From Myxococcales bacterium (GTDB lineage Bacteria; Myxococcota_A; Polyangia; GCA-2747355), in the NCBI GenBank assembly GCA_020431405.1, contig JAGQIK010000192.1, positions 24,957 through 88,956 of the forward strand: DNA of 64,000 bases, given 5' to 3'. The translations under genes and the position numbers were made by a program. Positions 44,054 to 52,466 of this stretch are shown here, in pieces; the stretch's first letter is position 1, and the number at the start of each line of letters is the position of its first letter. The notes under the pieces are model-generated. The model had not been told where the DNA came from. It saw only the letters and a list, made by a program, of their open reading frames with translations, and made no database searches.

Positions 44054-45873
44054 GCGTAATCAATGCTCGCCGCGCCGCGCTGGCGTTGTCCGCGGCGCTG
44101 CTGCTGACGGCCTGCCCCGCGAGCAAGAACGAGCCGCCGTCGGGCCTAGTCGTCTACGACGCGGGCCCCACCGGCGGCCCCGACGGCGGCATCCGCCCCT
44201 ACACCCCGGTCCCCACCGGCGAGATCGCGCCGGTCTACGGCTTCGTCTCGCCCGAGGCGCGCGTCGAGTACTACTACCTCGGCGAAGTGCAGCTGACCGG
44301 CACGCAGGTGACGGTCAACCCGATCTACTTCTTCTACGACGAGGACGGTCGCCCGCTGTTTCGCATCTCCGAGGACGGCCAGAAGCTCGTCGGCTGGCAC
44401 CCGGTCGCTGGTGTCGTGCCGACCAAGCGCGGCTACTCGCCGTTCTGGCGCGTCTACGAAGTGCGCGTCAAAGGCACCGTGGATCCGACGCTGATCGACG
44501 CGCTGGCCAAGATCCCGGCGCGCGCCGACACCTGCCAGCAGGACGCGATCTGCCCGTCGGGCAAGCGCTGCATCGAAGAGCGCTGCACCGACGCCATCGA
44601 CGTCGGCGACTTCCCGCTCGACGGCGTCAAGTCGCTCGACAAGCTCAACGAGCTCGGCCTGACGGCGACGGCCACCGACACGGTGATCAACTGCCCGATG
44701 GTCGAAGCCGACGCCAAGCTGCTCAAGGGCATCAGCAACCCCGACCTGCCGTTCCCCAAGGTGCAGGTCTGGTTCGAGCGGCTCAAGGCGTTCTGCTACC
44801 TCGCGCAAGGCGGCAAGCAGGTGCTCGGCCAGGGCACCGACGCCGTCACGGTGGACAAGGACGGCCAGCCACTGATCGCCGACGCCTACTTCGTGCGCCA
44901 GAAGATCGACTTCGGCACCAACAAGGCGCAGCTGGTGCTGCCCGATCGCAACCTGGTGCTCACCTCCGCGCTGCCCGGCGCCGGCGGCTACGCCACGCTG
45001 GTGCGCGAAAACAACGTCATCGTCGACAAGGAGCACCAGTTCAAGGATCTGCGCAGTGTCGCCGAGATCACGCAGCAGAACCTGCAGGTGCAAAAGACCA
45101 CCAAGCTGCACAACCTGGTCGTGCGCGGCACGATCCCCAAGTGCAGCACCGACGACGACTGCGCCGGCACCGGCGGCAAGGTCGACCCGCCGCTCAAGTG
45201 CTCGCTCGAGCAGGGCTACTGCAGCCCGCCCTTCGCCCGCTACGGCGAAGAGTGTCGCCGCGGCGTCAAGGAGTGTGATCCCAAGGGCGGTCCGGGCGGC
45301 TCGCGCCTCGCCTGCGTCGGCCTGCGCGTGCGCGACAAGTTCTTCTGCTTCAACGCCTGCGACTCGTCGGTGGCCGACGAGAACCCCGATCCGGACGTCG
45401 ACACGCGCTGCGGCTCGGCGGCCAAGACGCGCTGCTTCGCGCTGCGCCGCACCGATCCGGCGCGGCCCAACGGCGTGTGCATCCGCACCTGTAACTCGCG
45501 CGCGGGCAACCGCGAAGCGCTGCTCAAAGAATGCGAGCTGCCCAAGTGCGGTGACGGCAAGCTCGACTACGGCGAGACCTGTGACGACGGCGGCACCGTA
45601 AGCGGTGACGGCTGCAACAAGTACTGCTCGCTCTCGACCTTCGACCGCTGCGACAACCAGTCGGACTGCAAGGGCGCTGGCCAGACCTGCGAAGAGCCGG
45701 TCTTCGGTCAGGGCACGACGGTCTGCACGCCGCCGCAGAAGAAAGAGAAGGACGAGGACGAGGAGAACGGAAAGTTCCGCACCATCTGCATGGAATTCGA
45801 CTACTGCTGGCCGCCCGACGAGCGCGCCGACTGGCTCGGCAAGACCGACGACGTCAACGGGGGCAACCCGTGA
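44050..45873 (+). CDS. Cys-rich lipoprotein with CGDG/GDGC repeat
   Basis: This 607-residue protein has lipobox LTAC. The N-terminal half resembles the preceding lipoprotein. The C-terminal part is rich in disulfide-type cysteines and contains CGDGKLDYGETCDDGGTVSGDGC near residues 499-521, the Myxococcota-type Cys-rich repeat (DUF4215-like), plus DxDC segments. An acidic-basic tail ends it. It overlaps its neighbours at both ends (ATGA and GTGA), so it is made together with the TonB-dependent receptor. Confidence 0.8.
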   Translation: MSVINARRAALALSAALLLTACPASKNEPPSGLVVYDAGPTGGPDGGIRPYTPVPTGEIAPVYGFVSPEARVEYYYLGEVQLTGTQVTVNPIYFFYDEDGRPLFRISEDGQKLVGWHPVAGVVPTKRGYSPFWRVYEVRVKGTVDPTLIDALAKIPARADTCQQDAICPSGKRCIEERCTDAIDVGDFPLDGVKSLDKLNELGLTATATDTVINCPMVEADAKLLKGISNPDLPFPKVQVWFERLKAFCYLAQGGKQVLGQGTDAVTVDKDGQPLIADAYFVRQKIDFGTNKAQLVLPDRNLVLTSALPGAGGYATLVRENNVIVDKEHQFKDLRSVAEITQQNLQVQKTTKLHNLVVRGTIPKCSTDDDCAGTGGKVDPPLKCSLEQGYCSPPFARYGEECRRGVKECDPKGGPGGSRLACVGLRVRDKFFCFNACDSSVADENPDPDVDTRCGSAAKTRCFALRRTDPARPNGVCIRTCNSRAGNREALLKECELPKCGDGKLDYGETCDDGGTVSGDGCNKYCSLSTFDRCDNQSDCKGAGQTCEEPVFGQGTTVCTPPQKKEKDEDEENGKFRTICMEFDYCWPPDERADWLGKTDDVNGGNP

Positions 45874-48806
45874 AACGCTTTGCTCTCTCTCTCTCTCCGC
45901 TGCTGCTGCTGCTGCTGCTCGCGCCGAGCGTCGCGCTGGCGCAAGGCTCTCGCACTGGCCGCATCGAAGGCACGATCTACGACAACGAAGGCAATCCCCT
46001 CGCCGGCGCGTCGGTGACCGTCAACTCGCCGACGCAGATCGGCGGTGACAAGACTGACAAGACCGACGACGAGGGCGCCTTCCGCTTCCTCGGTCTGACG
46101 CCGGGTGTCTTCGTCGTCACCGTGCGCGCCAAGGGCTTCATCGGCGCCAAGCGCAAAGGCGTGCGCGTGTGGGTCAGCCAGACGGTGACCCTCGACATTC
46201 TCTTGGAGCGCGACAAGACCAAGCCCTTGCCGCCAGCGTCGATGCCGACGTCGCAGCCGACGAGCATGTCGGCCTCGCAGCCCACCAGCCAGCGCGTGAT
46301 CCGCCGCGTGCGCCGGCGCCGCCGCCCGCGCGGCGAGACCTACGTGATCAAAGCCGCGCGCCCCGTCATCGACGTGACGCGCGCGCAGACCGGCGAGACG
46401 CTCTCCAACGAGTTCATGGAGAACATGCCGGTGCTCGGGCGCAGCTACCAGGGTGTGGTCGGCGCGTCGGGCAACGTCACGCAGAACCGCAACCCATCGG
46501 GCGCGGGCGCCGGCAACCCAGCGATCTCGGGCGGCGCCTACTTTCAGAACCGCTACATGATCGACGGCGTCGACACCACCGACCCGGTGACCAACACGTT
46601 CTCGACCAACTTCAACTTCGACGCCATGAGCGACATCAACGTCATCACGGGCGGCAAGGGTCCCGAGTTTTCGGACACGCCGGGCGGTCTGATCAACGTC
46701 GTGACGCGCTCGGGCTCCAACAAGCTCAAGCTCGACTCGTCGATCTACTACCAGAACGACGCGCTGGTCATCAAACGCCCCGAGGAGTCGGGCCTCAACT
46801 TCACCAACCTCGACTTCAACCTCAACATCGGCGGCCCGATCATCAAGAACAAGCTCTGGTACTTCATCTCGACCGAGCTCAACTACAACGTCTCGACGCT
46901 GCCGCCCGATCGCGATGGCATCCTGCCCAACCACCCTTCGCGCAAGTACTTCGGCGTCAAGGCGCTGGCCAAGCTGACCTGGCAGGCCACCAACGACCAC
47001 AAGTTCTCGCTGCTCTTTCAGACCGACCCGGCGTCGATCAGCAACACCGGGCAGCTGATCACCATCGAGCCCGACGCCGAGACGCACCAGGACCAGTTCG
47101 GCGTGATCGTCTCGGGCATCTGGGATTGGCGCGTCTCGAGCAAGCTGTTTCTCAAGACGCAGGTCTCGTTCAAGTGGAACGGGCTGCGCGTCTACCCGCA
47201 GTCGGGCAACGAAGACGTCTCGCGCATCAGCGACACGGCGACGGCCGTCGCCTCGCGCAACGCCAGCACCGTCACCAAAGACGACCGCTATCGCCTCACC
47301 GTCGGCTCGAGCGCCAACTACTTCGTCAACAAGCTCGCCGGCAACCACGAGCTTCGCGGCGGCTTCCGCTTCGACCACGTGCAGAACCCCAGCGAGTTCC
47401 AGTACACCGGCAACCAGGTGTTCCAGACGCGCTTCGGCCAGCCCTTCGCGCTGTCGCGCTACTTCCTCGACTTCGACGAGACCTCGGCCTGCGATCCGAC
47501 CTCGCCGCAGTACGACGCAGCCAAGTGCCGCCAGGGTAAGCTCGCCACGAGCACCAGCGGCAACAAGCTGATCCTCTTTCTGCAGGACACCTGGCGTTTG
47601 CCCAAGCTCAAGCGCCTGCGCCTGATCCCCGGCGTGGCGCTGCACGCGGCCAACTCGGTCAACCCCGACGGGCGCACCGTGACGAGCTTCCTGACGGCGA
47701 CGGCGCACCTCAACTTCGCGCTCGACGTCTTCGGCGACGGCAAGACGGTGCTGCGCGGCGGCTACAACCAGTACGTCGACATGGGCTTCCTTTCGATCCC
47801 GCGCTTCATCGGTCGCGCGCAGATCGAGCAGACCTGCAACTGGGACCCCGAGACGCGCACCTACTCGCTCAACTGCCGCGTGGGCGGTCAGATCCGCACC
47901 GTCGGCGTGCCGCGGCCGCAGTTCGACGCCGACGGCAACCTCTCGCAGGACGCACGCTTCAACCCCGGCGCGCTGTCGCCGCCGCGCACCCACGAGCTGG
48001 TGCTCGGCGTGGCGCGCGAGTGGTTCGACGGCTTCGCCACCGGCGTCGACTTCCAGTTCCGCCACTTCGTCAACCAGTGGGAAGACCTCGAGACCAACGT
48101 GATCTGGAACGAGGCGGGGGATAATTCGCAGGGCTTCAAGAGCGGCAAGAGCGAGTTCATCTTCGACCTCGAGACGCCCGACCAGGCGCAGCGCAAGTAC
48201 ATCTCGCTGTCGTTTTTCGCGCGCCGCTTCGTCGGCAACTGGCAGCTGACGGCCAGCTACACGTGGTCGAAGAGCTTCGGCACCGTCTCCGAGGGCTTCG
48301 CCACCACGTACCTCGACCGCCCGCGCCAGTCGCCGTTCTTCGACGGACCGCTGCCCGACGACCGCCGCCACGTCATCAAGGTCACGGGCTTTTGGCGTTG
48401 GAAGAAGATCTTCACCATCGGCGGCAACCTCTGGATCGGCTCCGGCACGCCCTACGACCGGCTCTACTTCAACAGCTTCTTCAACGACTACGCCGACCGG
48501 CGCGCCGTGCGCGGCACCGACCCGCGCTCGCTGTCGACGACGGCAGACGATGTCACGCTGCGCACGCCGTGGCGGCTGGCGCTCAACCTCAAGTTCGTCT
48601 GGCGCATGACGCACTTGACCAAGAAGCTCATCGGCGAGGCGCACAAGCTCGAGCTCATCGGCGAGATCTTCAACGTCTTCAACCTGCGCACCGCCACGCG
48701 CTATGAAGAGCGAAATCTCGAGCCAGGTGCACCGACGCAGTTTGGTGAAATAATTGACCGGCAGGACCCGTTCCGCGTGCGTTTCGGCCTGCGTTATCGG
48801 TACTAG
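45870..48806 (+). CDS. TonB-dependent receptor with CarboxypepD-like N-domain
   Basis: This gene encodes 978 residues from a GTG. A signal peptide ends at ...SVALAQG, followed by a carboxypeptidase-regulatory-like beta-sandwich (RIEGTIYDNEGNPLAGASVTV, ~30-110), a Pro/Ser/Gln linker, a plug domain with FQNRYMIDGVDTTDPVTNTF and GGLINVVTRSGSNK, and a long beta-barrel to the C-terminal VRFGLRYRY. Such SusC-like receptors import large ligands. No TonB box or ligand can be named. It overlaps the Cys-rich lipoprotein gene, which could be its surface partner. Confidence 0.88.
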   Translation: MKRFALSLSPLLLLLLLAPSVALAQGSRTGRIEGTIYDNEGNPLAGASVTVNSPTQIGGDKTDKTDDEGAFRFLGLTPGVFVVTVRAKGFIGAKRKGVRVWVSQTVTLDILLERDKTKPLPPASMPTSQPTSMSASQPTSQRVIRRVRRRRRPRGETYVIKAARPVIDVTRAQTGETLSNEFMENMPVLGRSYQGVVGASGNVTQNRNPSGAGAGNPAISGGAYFQNRYMIDGVDTTDPVTNTFSTNFNFDAMSDINVITGGKGPEFSDTPGGLINVVTRSGSNKLKLDSSIYYQNDALVIKRPEESGLNFTNLDFNLNIGGPIIKNKLWYFISTELNYNVSTLPPDRDGILPNHPSRKYFGVKALAKLTWQATNDHKFSLLFQTDPASISNTGQLITIEPDAETHQDQFGVIVSGIWDWRVSSKLFLKTQVSFKWNGLRVYPQSGNEDVSRISDTATAVASRNASTVTKDDRYRLTVGSSANYFVNKLAGNHELRGGFRFDHVQNPSEFQYTGNQVFQTRFGQPFALSRYFLDFDETSACDPTSPQYDAAKCRQGKLATSTSGNKLILFLQDTWRLPKLKRLRLIPGVALHAANSVNPDGRTVTSFLTATAHLNFALDVFGDGKTVLRGGYNQYVDMGFLSIPRFIGRAQIEQTCNWDPETRTYSLNCRVGGQIRTVGVPRPQFDADGNLSQDARFNPGALSPPRTHELVLGVAREWFDGFATGVDFQFRHFVNQWEDLETNVIWNEAGDNSQGFKSGKSEFIFDLETPDQAQRKYISLSFFARRFVGNWQLTASYTWSKSFGTVSEGFATTYLDRPRQSPFFDGPLPDDRRHVIKVTGFWRWKKIFTIGGNLWIGSGTPYDRLYFNSFFNDYADRRAVRGTDPRSLSTTADDVTLRTPWRLALNLKFVWRMTHLTKKLIGEAHKLELIGEIFNVFNLRTATRYEERNLEPGAPTQFGEIIDRQDPFRVRFGLRYRY

Positions 48807-48837
48807 TTGCTAGCGCTCCAAGAGCATCGTGAGAGCT

Positions 48838-51381
48838 ATGTGTAAACGAGCAGTCGTCGCGCTTTCGACCTTCTTTGTGACCGTATCCGGCGTCGCGTGG
48901 GCAGCCCCGTGGCACGACGCGCCGCAGAGCATCCTGCCTTCGCCCGAGGCGATCAGACGGCACAACCTCTCGCGCGCCGCGCAGCGGCCGTGCGAGGTGC
49001 CCAAGTCGATCGACGTCAACAAGATCAAGCTGCCGGCGGTGCTGCCGTCGGTGCCGGCCGTGCCGTTCGCCGCCAAGGCGGCGCTGCCGCGCGACGTCGC
49101 CGCGGCGAGCAGCGACCTCGCGGCGTGCAAGGACGAGCTTCAGCGCACGGGCACGTGCCTTTACGGCGGCGGCCTGATGGTCGTCGACGTCGGCTCGACG
49201 GTCGCGCGCACGGCGCGCTGCGAGCGCGATCCCAAAGAGACCGAGGCCTACGCGCTGACCAACGCCACCTTCAACCAGGCACTCAACGCGGTGCTCGGCT
49301 ACCCCGGCTACGAGGACCTCTACCAGACGCTGGTGCTGTGGACCTCGTTCAAGCAGGCCTCCTCGCCCGGCCAGCCCGTCGACCAGACGCAAGGCTGCCC
49401 GCTGGCCTACCACTTCGAGCTGCCGCACCCCAGCGGCGGCCGCATCATGAACATCAGCGGCGTCGGTCTGCCCTACAACCCGCTGCCGAGCCGCAAGCTG
49501 CACGCGCTGGTCAACATGTGGTCGATCAACGACTGGAAGGACGACGAGCTGTTCAGCAAAGAGGACGTGCAGCCGCTCAACATCCTGACCCACGAGACGC
49601 AGCACGACGTGTGCTGTTTCATCGGCTACCTCGACACCAACGGCACCGTCTCGGACCGCCTGATCGGCCAGCAGGGCGCGCACTGGAGCCTCTATCACAA
49701 CACCTACGGCCAGCTGATGTACGGCTGCAACTGGCGCGAGGAAGGCAACGGCACGTACTTCTCGATCACGCCGGCGCGCGGCACACGGCCGCTCGACCTT
49801 TACCTGTGGGGCCTGATCCCCAAGAGCCAGGTCCCCGACGTGTTCGTCATCGACACCACGCAGAAGACCTGCCAGCCCTCGCAGCAGACCCTCGACGCGA
49901 TCAAGGTCGACTGCGAGAAGTACGAGATCCCCAACTCGGGCGGCCTCAAGTGCAACGACGACTTCGATCGCTGCCTGCAGCAGTTCGACCTGTGTCTCGA
50001 TCCGCCCTACTACCGCACCATCAGCGGCGGCTGTCAGCCGTTCCGCGCCGACGAGGTGCAGTCGCCCTCGCAGATCCGCGCTGACGGCGTCAAGCGCATC
50101 GTCTCGCTCGACCAGATCATCGCCGCCAACGGCGAGCGCAAGCCCGACTGGACGCAGAGCTACAAAGTCAACACGCAGATCCACACGCTGCTCGTCGAGA
50201 AGGTCGACGCGCTCGATCAGAAGACGCTCGATCGGCTCGAGAAGTACCGCGTCGCGTTTTCGCGCCACCTCTATCGCTCCACCGGCTACCGCCTGCGCAA
50301 CCGCAACGCCTGGGGCGACAAGGTCGACGCGGCGCTGTGGGAGTGGGGCGGCGATCCGCAGTGGGAAGGCGACACCGAGCTCGAAGGCTGGAAGGGCGTC
50401 GGCACCAAGGAGGCGATCCGCGTCAACCAAGGACGGCTGATCGTGTCGCTGGCCAACGCCAACTCGGCCATCGTGCACGACAAGGTGCGCCTCGACACGT
50501 CGACCTACGACGCCTACCGCATCAAGATGCTGGTGCCCAAGTTCGAGGGCGGCAAGTTGCTGTCCGGCAAGTTCATCCTCGAGGACAGCGCCGGCAAGAA
50601 GGTCGAGCTGCCCTTCCCGGTGGTGGCTGACGGCAAGATGCACGACATCGCCGTGCACCCCAACCACCGCCCCATCACCGAGCTCGCCGGCAAGAAGTGC
50701 AAGGGCTGCGTCGCCGTCTGCCGCTTCGCCGACACGCCCAACGAAGGCTGGTACAACAGCTGCGACGATACGCTGCTGGTCAAGGGCGAGTGCCAGACCG
50801 AGCAGGGCCAGACCGAGTGCGGGCCCTACTGCTTCGGCCAGGGCACGGCCACCGAGGGCTGGGTCGACTCGTGCAGCTCCGAGCTGACCGGCATCTTCAG
50901 CAAGCTGACCATCGTCCCGGTGGCCAGCGACGACGCGGGCAAGCTGCCGCAGCCGGTGGTCATCGACCGCGTCGACTTCTTCAAGGTGCGCGACGAGGTC
51001 GACGACGAGGCCAAGAAGAAGAACGGCGAGAAGGACGACGACGGCGACGGCCTGATCAACGCCTTCGACAACTGCCCGACCATCGCCAACCCCAAGCAGA
51101 CCGACAGCAACAACGACGACGTGGGCGACGCCTGCGGCGACTTCGACGCCGACGGCATCCCCAACGCCGAGGACAACTGCCCGACGGTGGTCAACTCGTT
51201 GCAGCAGGACGAGAACAAGGACGGCGTCGGCGACGCCTGTGACCCGACCTACTCGTCGGGCTGCGCCGTCGGCGCTGCGCCGAACGGTGGCACCACGCCC
51301 TCGCTGCTGCTGCTCGCGCTGCTCGGCCTGCTCGCCTTCGGCCGCCGCCGCCGGCGGCGCCGCTCCCGCTCCCGCCGCTAG
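48838..51381 (+). CDS. MYXO-CTERM protein with HExxH motif and TSP3 repeats
   Basis: This 847-residue protein starts at ATG 48838 (GTG 48829 is possible). A signal peptide ends near ...SGVAWA. A zincin-like LTHETQHDVCC motif lies near residues 251-261, in a region that may be a metallopeptidase although the third ligand is not obvious. Two thrombospondin type 3 calcium repeats (DDDGDGLINAFDNCP and DFDADGIPNAEDNCP) come before a MYXO-CTERM-like tail: Gly-Cys, hydrophobic helix LLLLALLGLLAF, then an Arg cluster. That tail is cut and lipidated in known members. It is the last gene of the surface operon, 31 nt after the receptor. Confidence 0.8.
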   Translation: MCKRAVVALSTFFVTVSGVAWAAPWHDAPQSILPSPEAIRRHNLSRAAQRPCEVPKSIDVNKIKLPAVLPSVPAVPFAAKAALPRDVAAASSDLAACKDELQRTGTCLYGGGLMVVDVGSTVARTARCERDPKETEAYALTNATFNQALNAVLGYPGYEDLYQTLVLWTSFKQASSPGQPVDQTQGCPLAYHFELPHPSGGRIMNISGVGLPYNPLPSRKLHALVNMWSINDWKDDELFSKEDVQPLNILTHETQHDVCCFIGYLDTNGTVSDRLIGQQGAHWSLYHNTYGQLMYGCNWREEGNGTYFSITPARGTRPLDLYLWGLIPKSQVPDVFVIDTTQKTCQPSQQTLDAIKVDCEKYEIPNSGGLKCNDDFDRCLQQFDLCLDPPYYRTISGGCQPFRADEVQSPSQIRADGVKRIVSLDQIIAANGERKPDWTQSYKVNTQIHTLLVEKVDALDQKTLDRLEKYRVAFSRHLYRSTGYRLRNRNAWGDKVDAALWEWGGDPQWEGDTELEGWKGVGTKEAIRVNQGRLIVSLANANSAIVHDKVRLDTSTYDAYRIKMLVPKFEGGKLLSGKFILEDSAGKKVELPFPVVADGKMHDIAVHPNHRPITELAGKKCKGCVAVCRFADTPNEGWYNSCDDTLLVKGECQTEQGQTECGPYCFGQGTATEGWVDSCSSELTGIFSKLTIVPVASDDAGKLPQPVVIDRVDFFKVRDEVDDEAKKKNGEKDDDGDGLINAFDNCPTIANPKQTDSNNDDVGDACGDFDADGIPNAEDNCPTVVNSLQQDENKDGVGDACDPTYSSGCAVGAAPNGGTTPSLLLLALLGLLAFGRRRRRRRSRSRR

Positions 51382-51525
51382 TTTCTTTTTTCGGTCACAG
51401 TCTGCGCGCACGCCGCGTACTACCTCTACACACACGGACGCACCACGAGGCAGGGCGTTTGCCAGGCGCTCAGGCCCTCCCTGCGTCCGCAACCGCGAAA
51501 GCGAAAGTGAAGAGGAGGAGCGCTT

Positions 51526-52407
51526 ATGCGTCAGCAGACAGGTGCGTCCAAACCATGGCGGGTGCTCGGCAGCGCGCTGGCTGCCGGCTTGCTCGCCGTG
51601 ACGGTGATCCACTGCGGGCCGGGGGTGCTCGGCGGCGGCACGGGCAACGAGAGCACGCGCGCGGCGGCGAGCGGTACCGCCGTCGCGGTCGATGACGGCG
51701 GCGGCGAGGGCGGGTGCAACAGGCCGCCCGAAAACACGTCGGGCAGCGTGACGATCTGCGCCACCTCGCGCGGATCGGCCAAGGCAGGCCCCTACGAGCG
51801 CAACGGCCGTACGCTGATGACGAGCCCCGCGGCGGTGCGCAACGCCGACCAGTACGCCAAGCAGTACGACGGCGACGTGGTCTTCGTCGCCGACTATTCG
51901 ATCGTCTTCAAGGCCGATGGCTCGCTCGACACCGCAGCCAGCAAGGTGACGTTCACCGCGAGCAAGTTCACCGCCTCGGGCACCGAGCAGCCAACGACGT
52001 TCAAGACGCACCCGATCCCGATCACGTCCGTGACGCTGAGCAACGACTGTCCGAAGAAGGTCGAGGGCTTCTCCTTCGCCGGCGACGACTGGTACGTCGG
52101 CTACGAAAACAAGCTCAAAGACGAGAAGATCTCGGGCTCCATCAACCTCGTCAGCGGCGCCGCGTCGTTCGAGGCGTCCTACGCCTGGCGCCACAATGGC
52201 GCCATCTTGACGTACTCGGTCAGCGGCCAGATCTCCCAGACCGGCAACTGCGGCCCGCAGACGCCGGACTCGGGCACCGACACGAGCACCGACACGGGCG
52301 CCGATGCGGGCACCGACACGAGCACCGACACGGGCGCCGATAGCGGCTCGGGGACAGGCAGCGGCACAGGGACGGGCAGCGGCACGGGCACCTACCCCAT
52401 GCCCTGA
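51526..52407 (+). CDS. Lipoprotein with Thr/Asp-Gly/Thr repeat tail
   Basis: This 293-residue protein starts after an aggaggag site. The signal has VIHC as a lipobox. A ~200-residue middle domain of likely beta structure (FVADYSIVFKADGSLDT, KISGSINLVSGAASFEASY) is followed by a repeat tail encoded by a 36-bp period (52276-52341), then a Ser-Gly-Thr run. No family is recognised. It is probably a surface lipoprotein. Confidence 0.7.
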   Translation: MRQQTGASKPWRVLGSALAAGLLAVTVIHCGPGVLGGGTGNESTRAAASGTAVAVDDGGGEGGCNRPPENTSGSVTICATSRGSAKAGPYERNGRTLMTSPAAVRNADQYAKQYDGDVVFVADYSIVFKADGSLDTAASKVTFTASKFTASGTEQPTTFKTHPIPITSVTLSNDCPKKVEGFSFAGDDWYVGYENKLKDEKISGSINLVSGAASFEASYAWRHNGAILTYSVSGQISQTGNCGPQTPDSGTDTSTDTGADAGTDTSTDTGADSGSGTGSGTGTGSGTGTYPMP

Positions 52408-52426
52408 AAGAAGCGCACGCCGGTTC

Positions 52427-52454
52427 CATCTCTGCATCTCTCGGTGCAGAGATG
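52427..52454 (+). terminator. Perfect hairpin between lipoprotein genes
   Basis: Arms CATCTCTGCA and TGCAGAGATG form a perfect 10-bp stem with an 8-nt loop, between the stop at 52407 and the ATG at 52467. It may end the first transcript or affect translation of the next. No T-run follows. Confidence 0.5.
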
Positions 52455-52466
52455 AAAGAGGCTGCG

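Noticed and set aside
45801..48644. A 947-codon open frame on the minus strand opposite the TonB-dependent receptor gene
   Set aside because: The sense strand is a clear receptor. The antisense frame is open only because of high GC3 and has a Val/Glu/Arg/Ala bias with no motif.
48679..52437. A 1252-codon open frame on the minus strand
   Set aside because: It is a shadow of the TSP3/MYXO-CTERM gene and the next lipoprotein gene, with the same codon bias and no domain.
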